This document shows positions 25,484 to 33,499 of a stretch of 64,000 nt of DNA, piece after piece. The notes under the pieces are model-generated. The model had not been told where the DNA came from. It searched no databases and was given only the letters and a program-made list of their open reading frames with translations. Origin of the DNA: CALXVA01 sp944393025 (lineage in GTDB: Bacteria > Bacillota > Clostridia > TANB77 > CAG-508). The stretch covers positions 310,001-374,000 of the forward strand of contig OZ007016.1 in NCBI GenBank assembly GCA_963931445.1. Direction: 5' to 3'. Within the stretch, counting starts at the first letter, position 1. The number at the start of each line of letters is the position of its first letter. Made by a program: the position numbers and the translations under genes.

Positions 25484-26243
25484 GTGGAAGAAAATAGAGA
25501 AGAAGCAAAAAAAACAATTTTAATAGTTGATGATGAAAAACCAATTGTAGATATTTTAGTATATAATCTACAAAAAGAAGGTTATAATACACTAGAGGCA
25601 AATGATGGAGAAGCTGGAATAGAGATGGCATTTGAAAAAAAAACCAGATTTAATTTTGCTAGATATAATGTTGCCAAAAGTAGATGGACTTACAGTTTGT
25701 AAAAAAATAAGAAATTCATTAAATATACCAATTATAATGATATCTGCAAAAGATGAAGAAATTGATAAAATATTAGGTTTAGAATTAGGAGCAGATGATT
25801 ATATTACAAAACCATTTAGTGTAAGAGAATTAGTAGCTAGGGTAAAAGCTAATTTAAGAAAAGTAGAAATTAACAACTACAGTAAGACAATACCAAGTAA
25901 TAAAGAAGAAAGTAATGATAAAGATAAAGTTATTCGTTTAGGAGAATTGGTAATAAATTTAGATAAATTTGAAGTAAAAGTAAGAGATAAGCTTATAGAA
26001 TTAACCTTAAGAGAATTTGAAGTTTTAAGATATTTAGCAAATCAACCAGGACAAGTTGTAACTAGAGAAGCATTATTAGAAAAAGTATGGGGCTATGAAT
26101 ACTATGGAGATATTAGAACTGTTGATGTAACAATAAGAAGAATAAGGGAAAAAATAGAACAAGATACATCAAGTCCTAAATTATTAATTACTAAAAGAGG
26201 AGTAGGATATTACTTATCATCAAAGGAAAAGGAGGAAGATTAG
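25484..26243 (+). pseudogene. walR: WalR-like response regulator interrupted by a single-base frameshift
   Basis: An OmpR-family regulator: the receiver domain has TILIVDDEKPIVDI and LILLDIMLPKVDG (phosphoacceptor Asp), the conserved Lys in ITKPFS, and a winged helix ending WGYEYYGDIRTVDVTIRRIREKIE and TKRGVGYYLS. The C-terminal signature matches WalR/YycF, which controls cell-wall turnover. In the given sequence the frame breaks at 25634-25642, a run of nine As: the first part continues into nonsense (TRFNFARYN). Removing one A gives FEKKPDLILLDIM and a 252-residue protein. WalR is essential in many Firmicutes, so a consensus error or slippage rescue is more likely than real loss. PhoP is the alternative name. 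Translation starts at GTG after AAAGG. Confidence 0.8.
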
Positions 26244-26267
26244 CAATTAATAATTGCTAATCTTTTT
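26237..26267 (+). terminator. Perfect hairpin with T-run between the regulator and kinase genes
   Basis: AGATTAGCAATT pairs over all 12 bases with AATTGCTAATCT across a 3-base loop, followed by TTTTT. The stem contains the regulator's stop codon. AAAGGAGG lies directly 5' of it and the kinase ATG 10 bases after it, so it could lower kinase expression by attenuation, or bring the ribosome site closer to the start. Confidence 0.7.
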
Positions 26268-26277
26268 AAATATAGAA

Positions 26278-27723
26278 ATGAAGAAGAATATTAATTTAAA
26301 AATAGTAATTATATTTTTTATTATTGGACTTGTATTAATTTTAGGTCTAGGTGCAAGTTATATTTTTATGCTTAATAATTTAGAGATTATAGCGAATAAT
26401 CAATCAAATTTAGAATTAATAGGAATTATAAATGAACAATTATATCAAACTAAAATAATAGTTATAATTTCAATTATTGCATATACAATAATATCTGTAC
26501 TAATAGGGTATTTTGTATTGAAATCTGTAGTATCTCCTATGAAAAAATTAATAAAAAGTGCTGAAAAAATAGCATCAGGAGAAAATATAAAAATTAATAA
26601 TAAAACACTAGATAAAGAAGAAAATAGTGAAGTATCTGATATAGAAAGTGCATTTAGTATTGTTACAAATGAGTTAAATCAAAAGTTAAATGAAGTAAAT
26701 AGACAAAAAAAGCAAATAGAAACTATACTTTTACATATGACAGATGGAATAATTGCGTTTGACACTCAAGGAAATATAATACATATAAATCCAGCAGGTA
26801 AATCATTATTAATTTTAAATGAAAATGATGATACTTTTGAGAAAATATTTAAAAAATTAGATATAGATATAAACATAGAAAAAGTAATATATTTAGAAAA
26901 CTGGACTTCATCAGAACAAAGAAAAAATGTAGGAAATAAATATGTAAATATATTATTTGCTCCATTCCAAGACGAAAATGATAGACCAGCAGGTGTAATT
27001 ACAGTAATACAAGATATTACAGAACATGTTAAATTAGATAATATGAGAAAAGAATTTGTAGCAGATGTTTCTCATGAATTAAAAACACCAATCACATCTA
27101 TTATGGGCTATTCAGATACATTACTAGAATGTGAATATGATGAAGAAACTAGAAAAAAATTTTTAACAGTAATATCTTCAGAAGCACGAAGAATGGCAAA
27201 ATTAGTTACAGATTTATTAACATTATCGAGATATGATAACAAAAAAGTTACTCAAGAAGTAACAAGTTTTGATTTAGGAGAATTAGTGAAAAAATGCCAA
27301 GAAAAATTAAGATTTCAAATAGAAGAAAAAGAACATAATGTGGAATGTTTTGTAACAGCTAGTGTTCCACCTGTTGTAGCAGATAAATATGGAATAGAAA
27401 GAGTTGTATTAAATATACTTTCAAATGCAATTAAGTATACACCAGATAAAGGAACTATAAAAGTATATGTTGGATTTGTATATAATGATGCTTATATAAA
27501 AATAATTGATAATGGAATAGGAATTCCAAAAGAAGATTTAAGCAGAATTTTTGAAAGATTTTATAGGGTTGATAAAGCAAGGAGCAGAGAACTAGGAGGA
27601 ACAGGATTAGGATTATCAATAGCAAAAGAAATATTAAATAAAAACAAGGGAAGTATTGATATTAAGAGTGAAGTTGGAAAAGGAACTGAAGTAGTAATAA
27701 GAATACCAACAAAGAAAAACTAA
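26278..27723 (+). CDS. walK: Sensor histidine kinase, WalK/PhoR-like
   Basis: It autophosphorylates on His and passes the phosphate to the preceding regulator. The 481-residue protein has two membrane helices (about 5-29 and 55-80) with a short outer loop of about 25 residues, then HAMP (to about 130), a PAS-like domain (about 145-250, DGIIAFDTQGNIIHINPAG), HisKA (FVADVSHELKTPITS with the phosphorylated His) and HATPase (NILSNAIKYTPD, DNGIGIP, FERFYRVDKARS and GGTGLGLSIAKEIL). The small extracellular loop differs from WalK of Bacillus, which has a large sensor domain. The ATG is used because the upstream TTG would lie inside the hairpin. The operon seems to lack the walHI accessory genes, as the next stretch is a terminator. 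Confidence 0.82.
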   Translation: MKKNINLKIVIIFFIIGLVLILGLGASYIFMLNNLEIIANNQSNLELIGIINEQLYQTKIIVIISIIAYTIISVLIGYFVLKSVVSPMKKLIKSAEKIASGENIKINNKTLDKEENSEVSDIESAFSIVTNELNQKLNEVNRQKKQIETILLHMTDGIIAFDTQGNIIHINPAGKSLLILNENDDTFEKIFKKLDIDINIEKVIYLENWTSSEQRKNVGNKYVNILFAPFQDENDRPAGVITVIQDITEHVKLDNMRKEFVADVSHELKTPITSIMGYSDTLLECEYDEETRKKFLTVISSEARRMAKLVTDLLTLSRYDNKKVTQEVTSFDLGELVKKCQEKLRFQIEEKEHNVECFVTASVPPVVADKYGIERVVLNILSNAIKYTPDKGTIKVYVGFVYNDAYIKIIDNGIGIPKEDLSRIFERFYRVDKARSRELGGTGLGLSIAKEILNKNKGSIDIKSEVGKGTEVVIRIPTKKN

Positions 27724-27740
27724 CACAATTATATTAGGAA

Positions 27741-27801
27741 TTGATAAAAGCTAGATATATGTATTAAAAAAACATATACCTAGGTTTTATCAAATTTTTT
27801 T
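27741..27801 (+). terminator. Terminator of the two-component operon
   Basis: TTGATAAAA, CTAG and TATATGT pair with ACATATA, CTAG and TTTTATCAA around a 9-base A-rich loop, followed by TTTTTTT. Confidence 0.85.
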
Positions 27802-27820
27802 ATATAAGAGGTCGAAATTA

Positions 27821-27850
27821 TTGACATTGATTGGTTTAAAGTTATATACT
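27821..27850 (+). promoter_or_regulatory. Promoter of the 2-oxoacid oxidoreductase operon
   Basis: TTGACA and TATACT are 18 bases apart, 30 bases before the first start codon. This promoter shows that the upstream TTG reading of the gamma gene cannot be its start. Confidence 0.65.
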
Positions 27851-27880
27851 GTACATATTATAAGTAAAGGAGGTTTTTTT

Positions 27881-28459
27881 ATGAATGACATGATAGAAAT
27901 AAGATGGCATGGAAGAGGCGGACAAGGTGCTAAAACTGCATCATTATTGCTAGCAGATGCAGCATTTAATACTGGAAAATATATTCAAGGATTTCCAGAA
28001 TATGGTCCAGAGAGAATGGGGGCACCAATTACAGCATATAACAGAATAAGTAGTTCTCCTATAAGAATACATAGCAATATTTATGAGCCAGATTATGTTG
28101 TGGTTGTAGATGATACATTATTAGAAAGTGTAGATGTTACAGCAGGTTTAAAACAAGAAGGTGCTATTGTAATAAATACAGTAAAAGAGAATGAAGAAAT
28201 AAAAAAATTATTAAAAGGATATAATGGTAAAATTTTTAAAATTGATGCCAGAAAAGTATCAATGGAGACTTTAGGAAAATATTTTCCTAATACACCAATG
28301 CTTGCAGCAATTGTTAAGGTAAGCAAAATAATGAATGAAGATGAATTTTTAAAAGATATGGAAGGTTCTTTTAAACATAAATTTGCCAAAAAGCCAGAAG
28401 TAATTGATGGAAATATGAAAGCATTACAATTAGCTTTAAAGGAACTAAAAGAAGTTTAA
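27881..28459 (+). CDS. porG: 2-oxoacid (pyruvate):ferredoxin oxidoreductase, gamma subunit
   Basis: It is one of four subunits that oxidise a 2-oxoacid, most likely pyruvate, to acyl-CoA and CO2 while reducing ferredoxin. The 192-residue subunit shows the family's start, IEIRWHGRGGQGAKTASLLLADAA, and FPEYGPERMGAPI, which belong to the domain between the thiamine and CoA-binding parts. The ATG has AAAGGAGG eight bases upstream. It heads the operon order gamma, delta, alpha, beta, known from Thermotoga and archaea. In most Clostridia the enzyme is a single chain, so the split form is notable. Valine-type oxoacid enzymes have the same make-up and cannot be excluded. Confidence 0.88.
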   Translation: MNDMIEIRWHGRGGQGAKTASLLLADAAFNTGKYIQGFPEYGPERMGAPITAYNRISSSPIRIHSNIYEPDYVVVVDDTLLESVDVTAGLKQEGAIVINTVKENEEIKKLLKGYNGKIFKIDARKVSMETLGKYFPNTPMLAAIVKVSKIMNEDEFLKDMEGSFKHKFAKKPEVIDGNMKALQLALKELKEV

Positions 28460-28562
28460 AATAGCTTGTTTAAATTAAAGAATATAAATTATTGATATTT
28501 TTGTAAAAGAAATAGTATATTAATTCAAATTATTTTAAATAGTAAAGAAAGGAGAATTTAAT

Positions 28563-28862
28563 ATGACAGACATAAATAAAAATACACCAGCTTGCAAAAT
28601 GACAATTGCCGGAAATATTTATGAAGCTGGAAATGCTAGAGAATTTAAAACTGGAGACTGGAGAAGTCTAAGACCACAATATATACCAGAAAAATGTACA
28701 CAATGTGGTTTATGTTTTGCAATTTGCCCAGAAGATGCAATTCCAGTAGGCAAAGACCAGAAAAGGACTGATTTTAATTTTGATTATTGTAAGGGATGTG
28801 GAGTTTGTGCTAAAGTTTGTCCATTTGGAGCAATTAGCATGACAACTGAAGGAGAAAATTAA
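28563..28862 (+). CDS. porD: 2-oxoacid:ferredoxin oxidoreductase, delta subunit (two 4Fe-4S clusters)
   Basis: This 99-residue ferredoxin-like subunit passes electrons from the thiamine site to ferredoxin. Two complete motifs are present, CTQCGLCFAICP and CKGCGVCAKVCP, each binding one [4Fe-4S] cluster. The N-terminal half (GDWRSLRPQYIPEKC) is typical of PorD. GAAAGGAG precedes the ATG. It lies 103 bases after the gamma gene and 25 before the alpha gene. Confidence 0.92.
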   Translation: MTDINKNTPACKMTIAGNIYEAGNAREFKTGDWRSLRPQYIPEKCTQCGLCFAICPEDAIPVGKDQKRTDFNFDYCKGCGVCAKVCPFGAISMTTEGEN

Positions 28863-28887
28863 ATTATAAAGAAAAGGAGAAGGTATA

Positions 28888-30072
28888 ATGAGTATAAGAG
28901 AAAGATTAAGTGGAAATGAAGCAGCAGCTACAGCAATGAAGCAAATTAATCCAGATGTTGTTGCAGCATTTCCTATAACACCATCAACAGAAATTCCACA
29001 GTATTTTTCAACTTTTGTGGATAATGGATTGGTAGATACAGAATTTGTTGCAGTTGAAAGCGAGCACAGTGCTATGAGTGCATGTATTGGAGCAGAATCA
29101 GCAGGAGCAAGAGCTATGACAGCAACATCAGCAAATGGATTATCACTTATGTGGGAAATGATATATATAGCTTCAAGTTTAAGATTACCAATAGTAATGT
29201 CTTTAGTAAATAGAGCGGTATCAGGACCATTAAATATACATAATGATCATTCAGATGCTATGGGAGTTAGAGATAGTGGCTGGATCCAATTATTTTCAGA
29301 AACAAATCAAGAGGCATATGATAATTTAATTATGGCACATAGAATAGCTGAAAATAAAGATGTTTTGCTTCCATTAATGGTATGCCAAGATGGATTTATA
29401 ACATCTCATTCTATAGAAAATATAGAACTTATTGAAGATGAAAAAGTAAAAGAATTTGTTGGAGAATATCATCCAGAACATTATTTATTAAATAGAAATG
29501 AACCAATAGCTGTAGGACCACTAGATGTACAAACATATTTATTTGAACATAAGTATCAACAAGCAGAAGCTATGAGAAATGCTAAAAAAGTTATATTAGA
29601 AGTAGCAAAAGAATTTGAAAAATTAACAGGAAGAAAATATGGCTTATTTGAAGAATATAAATTAGAAGATGCAGAAATAGCTATAGTTTGTATGAATTCT
29701 ACAGCGGGAACTACAAAAGATGTAGTAGATAGCTTAAGAGAAAGAGGGATAAAAGCAGGGCTACTTAAAGTAAGAGTATTTAGACCATTTCCAGCAGAAG
29801 AAATTGCAGAAGCATTAAAACATTTAAAAGCAATAGCTGTTTTGGATAAAGCAGATTCATTAAATGGAGTAGGTGGAGCTTTATTTGAAGATGTTGCTAC
29901 AGGAATGTATATAAATAAAACAACAATTCCTATGGCAAGTTATGTTTATGGAATAGGTGGTAGAGATACAACTGCTAAAGATATAGAATCAGTATTTAGT
30001 GATTTGATAAAAGATAGTAAAAAAGAAAAAATAGAAAATCCATATAGATATATTGGATTAAGAAAGGAGTAA
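28888..30072 (+). CDS. porA: 2-oxoacid:ferredoxin oxidoreductase, alpha subunit
   Basis: The subunit carries the pyrimidine-side domain of the thiamine-diphosphate site and a C-terminal transketolase-like domain. Its 394 residues begin SGNEAAATAMKQINPDVVAAFPITPSTEIPQY, the classical start for this family, with FVAVESEHSAMSACIGAESAGARAMTATSANGL following. The C-terminal third (IAIVCMNSTAGTTKDVVDSLRERG, LLKVRVFRPFPAEEI) matches domain II. AAAGGAGAAGG precedes the ATG, and only four bases separate the gene from the beta gene, so all four subunits are made together. Confidence 0.92.
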   Translation: MSIRERLSGNEAAATAMKQINPDVVAAFPITPSTEIPQYFSTFVDNGLVDTEFVAVESEHSAMSACIGAESAGARAMTATSANGLSLMWEMIYIASSLRLPIVMSLVNRAVSGPLNIHNDHSDAMGVRDSGWIQLFSETNQEAYDNLIMAHRIAENKDVLLPLMVCQDGFITSHSIENIELIEDEKVKEFVGEYHPEHYLLNRNEPIAVGPLDVQTYLFEHKYQQAEAMRNAKKVILEVAKEFEKLTGRKYGLFEEYKLEDAEIAIVCMNSTAGTTKDVVDSLRERGIKAGLLKVRVFRPFPAEEIAEALKHLKAIAVLDKADSLNGVGGALFEDVATGMYINKTTIPMASYVYGIGGRDTTAKDIESVFSDLIKDSKKEKIENPYRYIGLRKE

Positions 30073-30076
30073 AAAT

Positions 30077-31033
30077 ATGCCATATAATGTAAAAGAAGTA
30101 GTGGCAGAAAGGCCATCTAGATTTACTTCAGGACATAGAATGTGTGCTGGATGTGGCGCACCAGTTGTTACTAGGATGATTTTAAGAGCATTAAAAAAAG
30201 AGGATCATGCAGTAATTGCAAATGCTACAGGATGTATGGAAGTTTCAAGTTTTATATATCCATATACATCTTGGACAGATTCATTTATACATACAGCTTT
30301 TGAATGTGCAGCAGCTACTTGCTCAGGTGCTGAAGCAGCATATAAATCATTAAAAAAACAAGGAAAATTACCAGAAAATGAAAATACAAAATTTATTGCA
30401 TTTGGTGGAGATGGTGGAACTTATGATATAGGATTACAAAGCTTATCAGGAGCAATGGAAAGAGGTCATGATATGACATATGTATGTTATGATAATGGTG
30501 CATATATGAATACTGGAATCCAACGCTCATCAGCTACTCCTAAATTTGCAGATACAACAACAAGTCCAGCAGGAAGTGTAATTCCTGGAAAAATGCAATC
30601 AAGAAAAGATTTAACAGAAATAATGGAAGCACATCATTTACCTTATGTTGCTCAAACAGCTGCATATTTAAATTTAAAAGATTTATATGAAAAAGCAGAA
30701 AAAGCAATTTATACAGAAGGACCAACATTTTTGAATGTATTAGCACCATGTCCAAGGGGATGGGGATACCCTACAGAAGATTTAATGACAATTAATAAAT
30801 TAGCTGTAGAAACCTGTTATTGGCCATTATATGAAATAGTAAATGGAAAATATAAAATAACATATAAACCAGTAAAAAAACTTCCAATTGAAGAATTTTT
30901 AAGGCCACAAAAAAGATTTAAACATATGTTTAAATCAGGAAATGAGTGGATGATAGAAGAATTTCAAAAAGAAGTTGATAAAAGATGGGAAACATTATTA
31001 AAATTAGAAGAAATGAGCAATAACGAAAATTAA
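30077..31033 (+). CDS. porB: 2-oxoacid:ferredoxin oxidoreductase, beta subunit (TPP-binding)
   Basis: It binds the diphosphate half of thiamine diphosphate and a [4Fe-4S] cluster. In its 318 residues, MCAGCGAPVVTR gives two of the cluster cysteines. GGDGGTYDIGLQSLSGAMERGHDMTYVCYDNGAYMNTG is the metal- and TPP-binding motif (GDG ... N). CPRGW further on carries another cluster cysteine. AAAGGAG precedes the ATG within the end of the alpha gene. The operon ends at a shared terminator. Confidence 0.92.
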   Translation: MPYNVKEVVAERPSRFTSGHRMCAGCGAPVVTRMILRALKKEDHAVIANATGCMEVSSFIYPYTSWTDSFIHTAFECAAATCSGAEAAYKSLKKQGKLPENENTKFIAFGGDGGTYDIGLQSLSGAMERGHDMTYVCYDNGAYMNTGIQRSSATPKFADTTTSPAGSVIPGKMQSRKDLTEIMEAHHLPYVAQTAAYLNLKDLYEKAEKAIYTEGPTFLNVLAPCPRGWGYPTEDLMTINKLAVETCYWPLYEIVNGKYKITYKPVKKLPIEEFLRPQKRFKHMFKSGNEWMIEEFQKEVDKRWETLLKLEEMSNNEN

Positions 31034-31036
31034 GTT

Positions 31037-31079
31037 AAAAAAGTCGGATTAATCTTTGTATAAATTAATCCGATTTTTT
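31037..31079. terminator. Shared terminator of porB and the Lgt-like gene
   Basis: AGTCGGATTAAT pairs with ATTAATCCGATT, with six As on the left and six Ts on the right, so it works from both sides. It overlaps the last codons of the minus-strand gene. Confidence 0.85.
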
Positions 31080-31853
31080 CTTACTTATTTTCCTATGCTC
31101 AAAAACAAATAAACTAATACCAAAAATAATTAATACGATACTAATCCATTGTGAAGTAGATAAACTAAAATATATACCCCTAATTAAATCTCCCCTAAAA
31201 AATTCTAATATTAATCTTACAATTCCATATAATATGCAATATAATCCTATTGTTTTTGTTGTTTTTATAAATTTTTTATAAGTTAAAAGTAAAATTATAA
31301 ATATAATAAAATTACAAATAGATTCTACTATTTGCATAGGAAATAAGGGAATATTATTAGGTGCTAAAAATGAATTATGAAATGTAATTGCACCAAATCC
31401 ATGATATTCCATTCCATAACAACATCCAGCAAGTAAACAACCTACTCTTCCAATAGAGTGAACTAAAGGAACTACAGGAAGTAATATTAAACATAATGAT
31501 TTGAATGAAATTTTAAATTGCTTGGAGTAAATATATATTCCTAAAAAACCACCTATAAGGCCTCCATAAAATACAAATCCACCTTGTAGCATTTGAATAA
31601 GTGTATTCCACAAATTTAGAGTTTGATAATTTTCTATTAAAAAAGGAATATTAGTTAACAAATATAAAAGTTTGGCTCCAATTCCAACTCCAATGATTCC
31701 ATATAGAATAGAAAAGAATATATCTTGTTTACTCAAATCAAAAAATTTTGAAAAGTGAAAAATAGATATTATAGAGCCAATAAATAATCCAATAAAAATA
31801 ATTAATCCATAACTTGCAAATTCAGAACCCAAAATATTAATATATGGAAGCAT
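31065..31853 (-). CDS. lgt: Prolipoprotein diacylglyceryl transferase family protein (Lgt-like)
   Basis: Lgt moves a diacylglyceryl group from phosphatidylglycerol to the lipobox cysteine of lipoproteins in the membrane. The 262-residue protein has about seven membrane helices and the family's YGGLIGGFLGIYIYSKQ and HSIGRVGCLLAGCCYG stretches. In well-studied Lgt proteins the signature after HSxGRxG is NFxNxE, whereas here it is CLLAGCCYG. This variant is seen in a Clostridia/Bacteroidetes branch of the family, so catalytic detail may differ. The essential Arg of GRxG is present. AAAGGAGAAACT precedes the ATG. It stands behind the DUF4190 gene but is separated from it by a terminator. Confidence 0.8.
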   Translation of the reverse strand: MLPYINILGSEFASYGLIIFIGLFIGSIISIFHFSKFFDLSKQDIFFSILYGIIGVGIGAKLLYLLTNIPFLIENYQTLNLWNTLIQMLQGGFVFYGGLIGGFLGIYIYSKQFKISFKSLCLILLPVVPLVHSIGRVGCLLAGCCYGMEYHGFGAITFHNSFLAPNNIPLFPMQIVESICNFIIFIILLLTYKKFIKTTKTIGLYCILYGIVRLILEFFRGDLIRGIYFSLSTSQWISIVLIIFGISLFVFEHRKISKKKSD

Positions 31854-31868
31854 AGTTTCTCCTTTCTA

Positions 31869-31904
31869 ATTAAAAAATTAGGTAAACAATTTAAATTGTT
31901 TACC
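31869..31904 (-). terminator. Terminator of the DUF4190 gene
   Basis: GGTAAACAATTTAAATTGTTTACC is self-complementary over 24 bases and is followed on the minus strand by AATTTTTTAA. It lies only 15 bases before the Lgt-like start codon. Confidence 0.75.
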
Positions 31905-31934
31905 TTTAAATATATTAATAAAATTAAATATGTA

Positions 31935-32219
31935 TTAATATAATGTAGTTGCTAATCCACTAGCACTTCCAAGAGCACCAACACATGCAACACAAGCTAT
32001 TAATATTAAAGCACATAAAACTGTACCAATTATAGATAATACTAAACCTGCAGTTGCCATTCCTGTTGGATTTTTCTTTCTAGCTAGTACACCTAGAACT
32101 ATTCCAACTACGCCTAAAATTAGTCCTACTATTCCTAATCCAATGAAATTAAATACTATAGCTACTATACCTAAAACTAAAGATGCTATAGCAAATCCAT
32201 TTGATTTCTTTTCTTCCAT
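31935..32219 (-). CDS. DUF4190-type small membrane protein
   Basis: The 94-residue protein has two or three glycine-rich membrane helices. It opens with a short charged start (MEEKKSNGFAIASLVLGIVAIVFNFIGLG) and has the conserved NPTGMATAGLVLSIIGTVLC in the second half, as in DUF4190 proteins. Function is unknown; family members are often beside secretion and envelope genes. AAGGAGGA precedes the ATG. It is transcribed alone from its own promoter. Confidence 0.82.
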   Translation of the reverse strand: MEEKKSNGFAIASLVLGIVAIVFNFIGLGIVGLILGVVGIVLGVLARKKNPTGMATAGLVLSIIGTVLCALILIACVACVGALGSASGLATTLY

Positions 32220-32253
32220 AAAACATCCTCCTTATTCGACATAATATGATATT

Positions 32254-32282
32254 ATTATACAATAAATAAAATTTAATAGCAA
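32254..32282 (-). promoter_or_regulatory. Promoter of the DUF4190 gene
   Basis: On the minus strand TTGCTA and TATAAT are separated by 17 bases, with AAGGAGG and the start codon about 30 bases downstream. Confidence 0.6.
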
Positions 32283-32367
32283 TAGTAAATTTGTAAAAAA
32301 ATAAAATTTTATTTTATACAATATCTAACTCATATTATATGTATGTATATTTTAATTTTAATATACA

Positions 32368-32541
32368 TTATTCTTGTGGTTCTGGAGCAGACATAGGACA
32401 TACACTAGCACATGTTCCACATCCAATACAAACAGATTCATCAATTACATATCTTTCATCACCTTGAGAGATACATTGCATAGGACATGCACCTGCGCAA
32501 GCACCACAACTTATACATTTATCACTTATTTTATATACCAT
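32368..32541 (-). CDS. Two-cluster [4Fe-4S] ferredoxin
   Basis: This 57-residue clostridial-type ferredoxin has CISCGACAGACP and CIGCGTCASVCP, eight cysteines for two clusters, with an insertion-free spacer between. It carries low-potential electrons, and the 2-oxoacid oxidoreductase 1.3 kb away is an obvious partner. The ATG follows GGAGGTGATTTT, which excludes an upstream in-frame start. It lies 25 bases after the YaaT gene and is probably the last gene of the lepB-holB-yaaT transcript. Confidence 0.92.
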   Translation of the reverse strand: MVYKISDKCISCGACAGACPMQCISQGDERYVIDESVCIGCGTCASVCPMSAPEPQE

Positions 32542-32566
32542 AAAATCACCTCCTAACATTTAGATA

Positions 32567-33499
32567 TTAATATATATTGTTAGAGTCATTTCTTGCTTCA
32601 GTTTCTTTTATTTCAAGTTCTTCAAGTTTTTTAAGCTCTTCAATATTTTCTTTTTCTTCTTCATCAATTATATCATTTGAACCTGTATTATTAAGTATTT
32701 TTAATTCACTTGCATTATATTTTTTAAAATATGTTTCATTATTGTCATCTTTTAATTTTACTTTTACAATTTCTCTTAAAGTTTCTATAGAATCAACTAT
32801 TCCTTCTCCATCTTCTGTTTCAACAATTGCACCTATTTTTGGAAGCTTTTTTAGTTTTTCTTCATATACTTCTTGTTCATATTTTAAGCAACACATTAAT
32901 CTTCCACAATTACCAGATATTTTAGAAGGATTAAGAGACATATTTTGTTCTTTTGCCATTTTTATAGATACAGTTTCAAAATTATTTAAAAAAGAACAAC
33001 AACAAAGTTCTCTTCCACATATACCATTTCCACCAATTTTTTTAACTTCATCTCTTACACCAATTTGTCTTAATTCTATTCTGGTTTTAAAAATTGCCGC
33101 AAGTTCTTTTACTAACTCTCTAAAATCAACCCTACCATCAGCAGTAAAACAAAATAGCAATTTACTATTATCAAAACTATATTCAACTTCTGTTAAATTC
33201 ATGTTCAATTTTAATTTTTTTATTTTTTCTTCACAAATTTTAAATGCTTCTAATTCCTTTTTATAATTTTCTTCTGCATGTTTTATATCTTTATAATTAG
33301 CTATACGAACAATTTTATCTAATGTATTATTTAAATTAGAGTCATAAGATATTTTTTTCTTAGCAACAACTTCTCCAAATTCCTCTCCATTATCTGTTTT
33401 TACAATTACTTTAGTACCTAAATTAATATGTAAATTTCCAGGATTAAAAAAATATATTTTTCCTAATTTCCTAAATTTTACTCCTACAATGACCTTCAT
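32567..33499 (-). CDS. ricT: PSP1-domain protein YaaT/RicT
   Basis: YaaT is part of the RicA-RicF-RicT (Y) complex, which carries iron-sulfur clusters and helps RNase Y mature mRNAs. It also affects sporulation and biofilm formation in Bacillus. The 310-residue protein shows MKVIVGVKFRKLGKIYFF at the start, FTADGRVDFRELVKELA, and the cysteine-rich NGICGRELCCC and GNCGRLMCCLKYE motifs that bind clusters. The C-terminal tail (about 270-310) is acidic with coiled-coil character. ATG is preceded by GGAGGAATTT. The first 29 bases lie inside the end of the holB gene, so the two are coupled, as in other Firmicutes. Confidence 0.9.
   Translation of the reverse strand: MKVIVGVKFRKLGKIYFFNPGNLHINLGTKVIVKTDNGEEFGEVVAKKKISYDSNLNNTLDKIVRIANYKDIKHAEENYKKELEAFKICEEKIKKLKLNMNLTEVEYSFDNSKLLFCFTADGRVDFRELVKELAAIFKTRIELRQIGVRDEVKKIGGNGICGRELCCCSFLNNFETVSIKMAKEQNMSLNPSKISGNCGRLMCCLKYEQEVYEEKLKKLPKIGAIVETEDGEGIVDSIETLREIVKVKLKDDNNETYFKKYNASELKILNNTGSNDIIDEEEKENIEELKKLEELEIKETEARNDSNNIY

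Noticed and set aside
27821..27880. Upstream TTG start for the oxidoreductase gamma subunit
   Set aside because: It lies on the -35 box of a good promoter, while the downstream ATG has a strong ribosome site and fits the family start.
32577..33266. 229-residue frame on the plus strand opposite the YaaT gene
   Set aside because: It is the antisense shadow of a well-conserved gene: Ser- and Phe-rich, with no ribosome site or family features.
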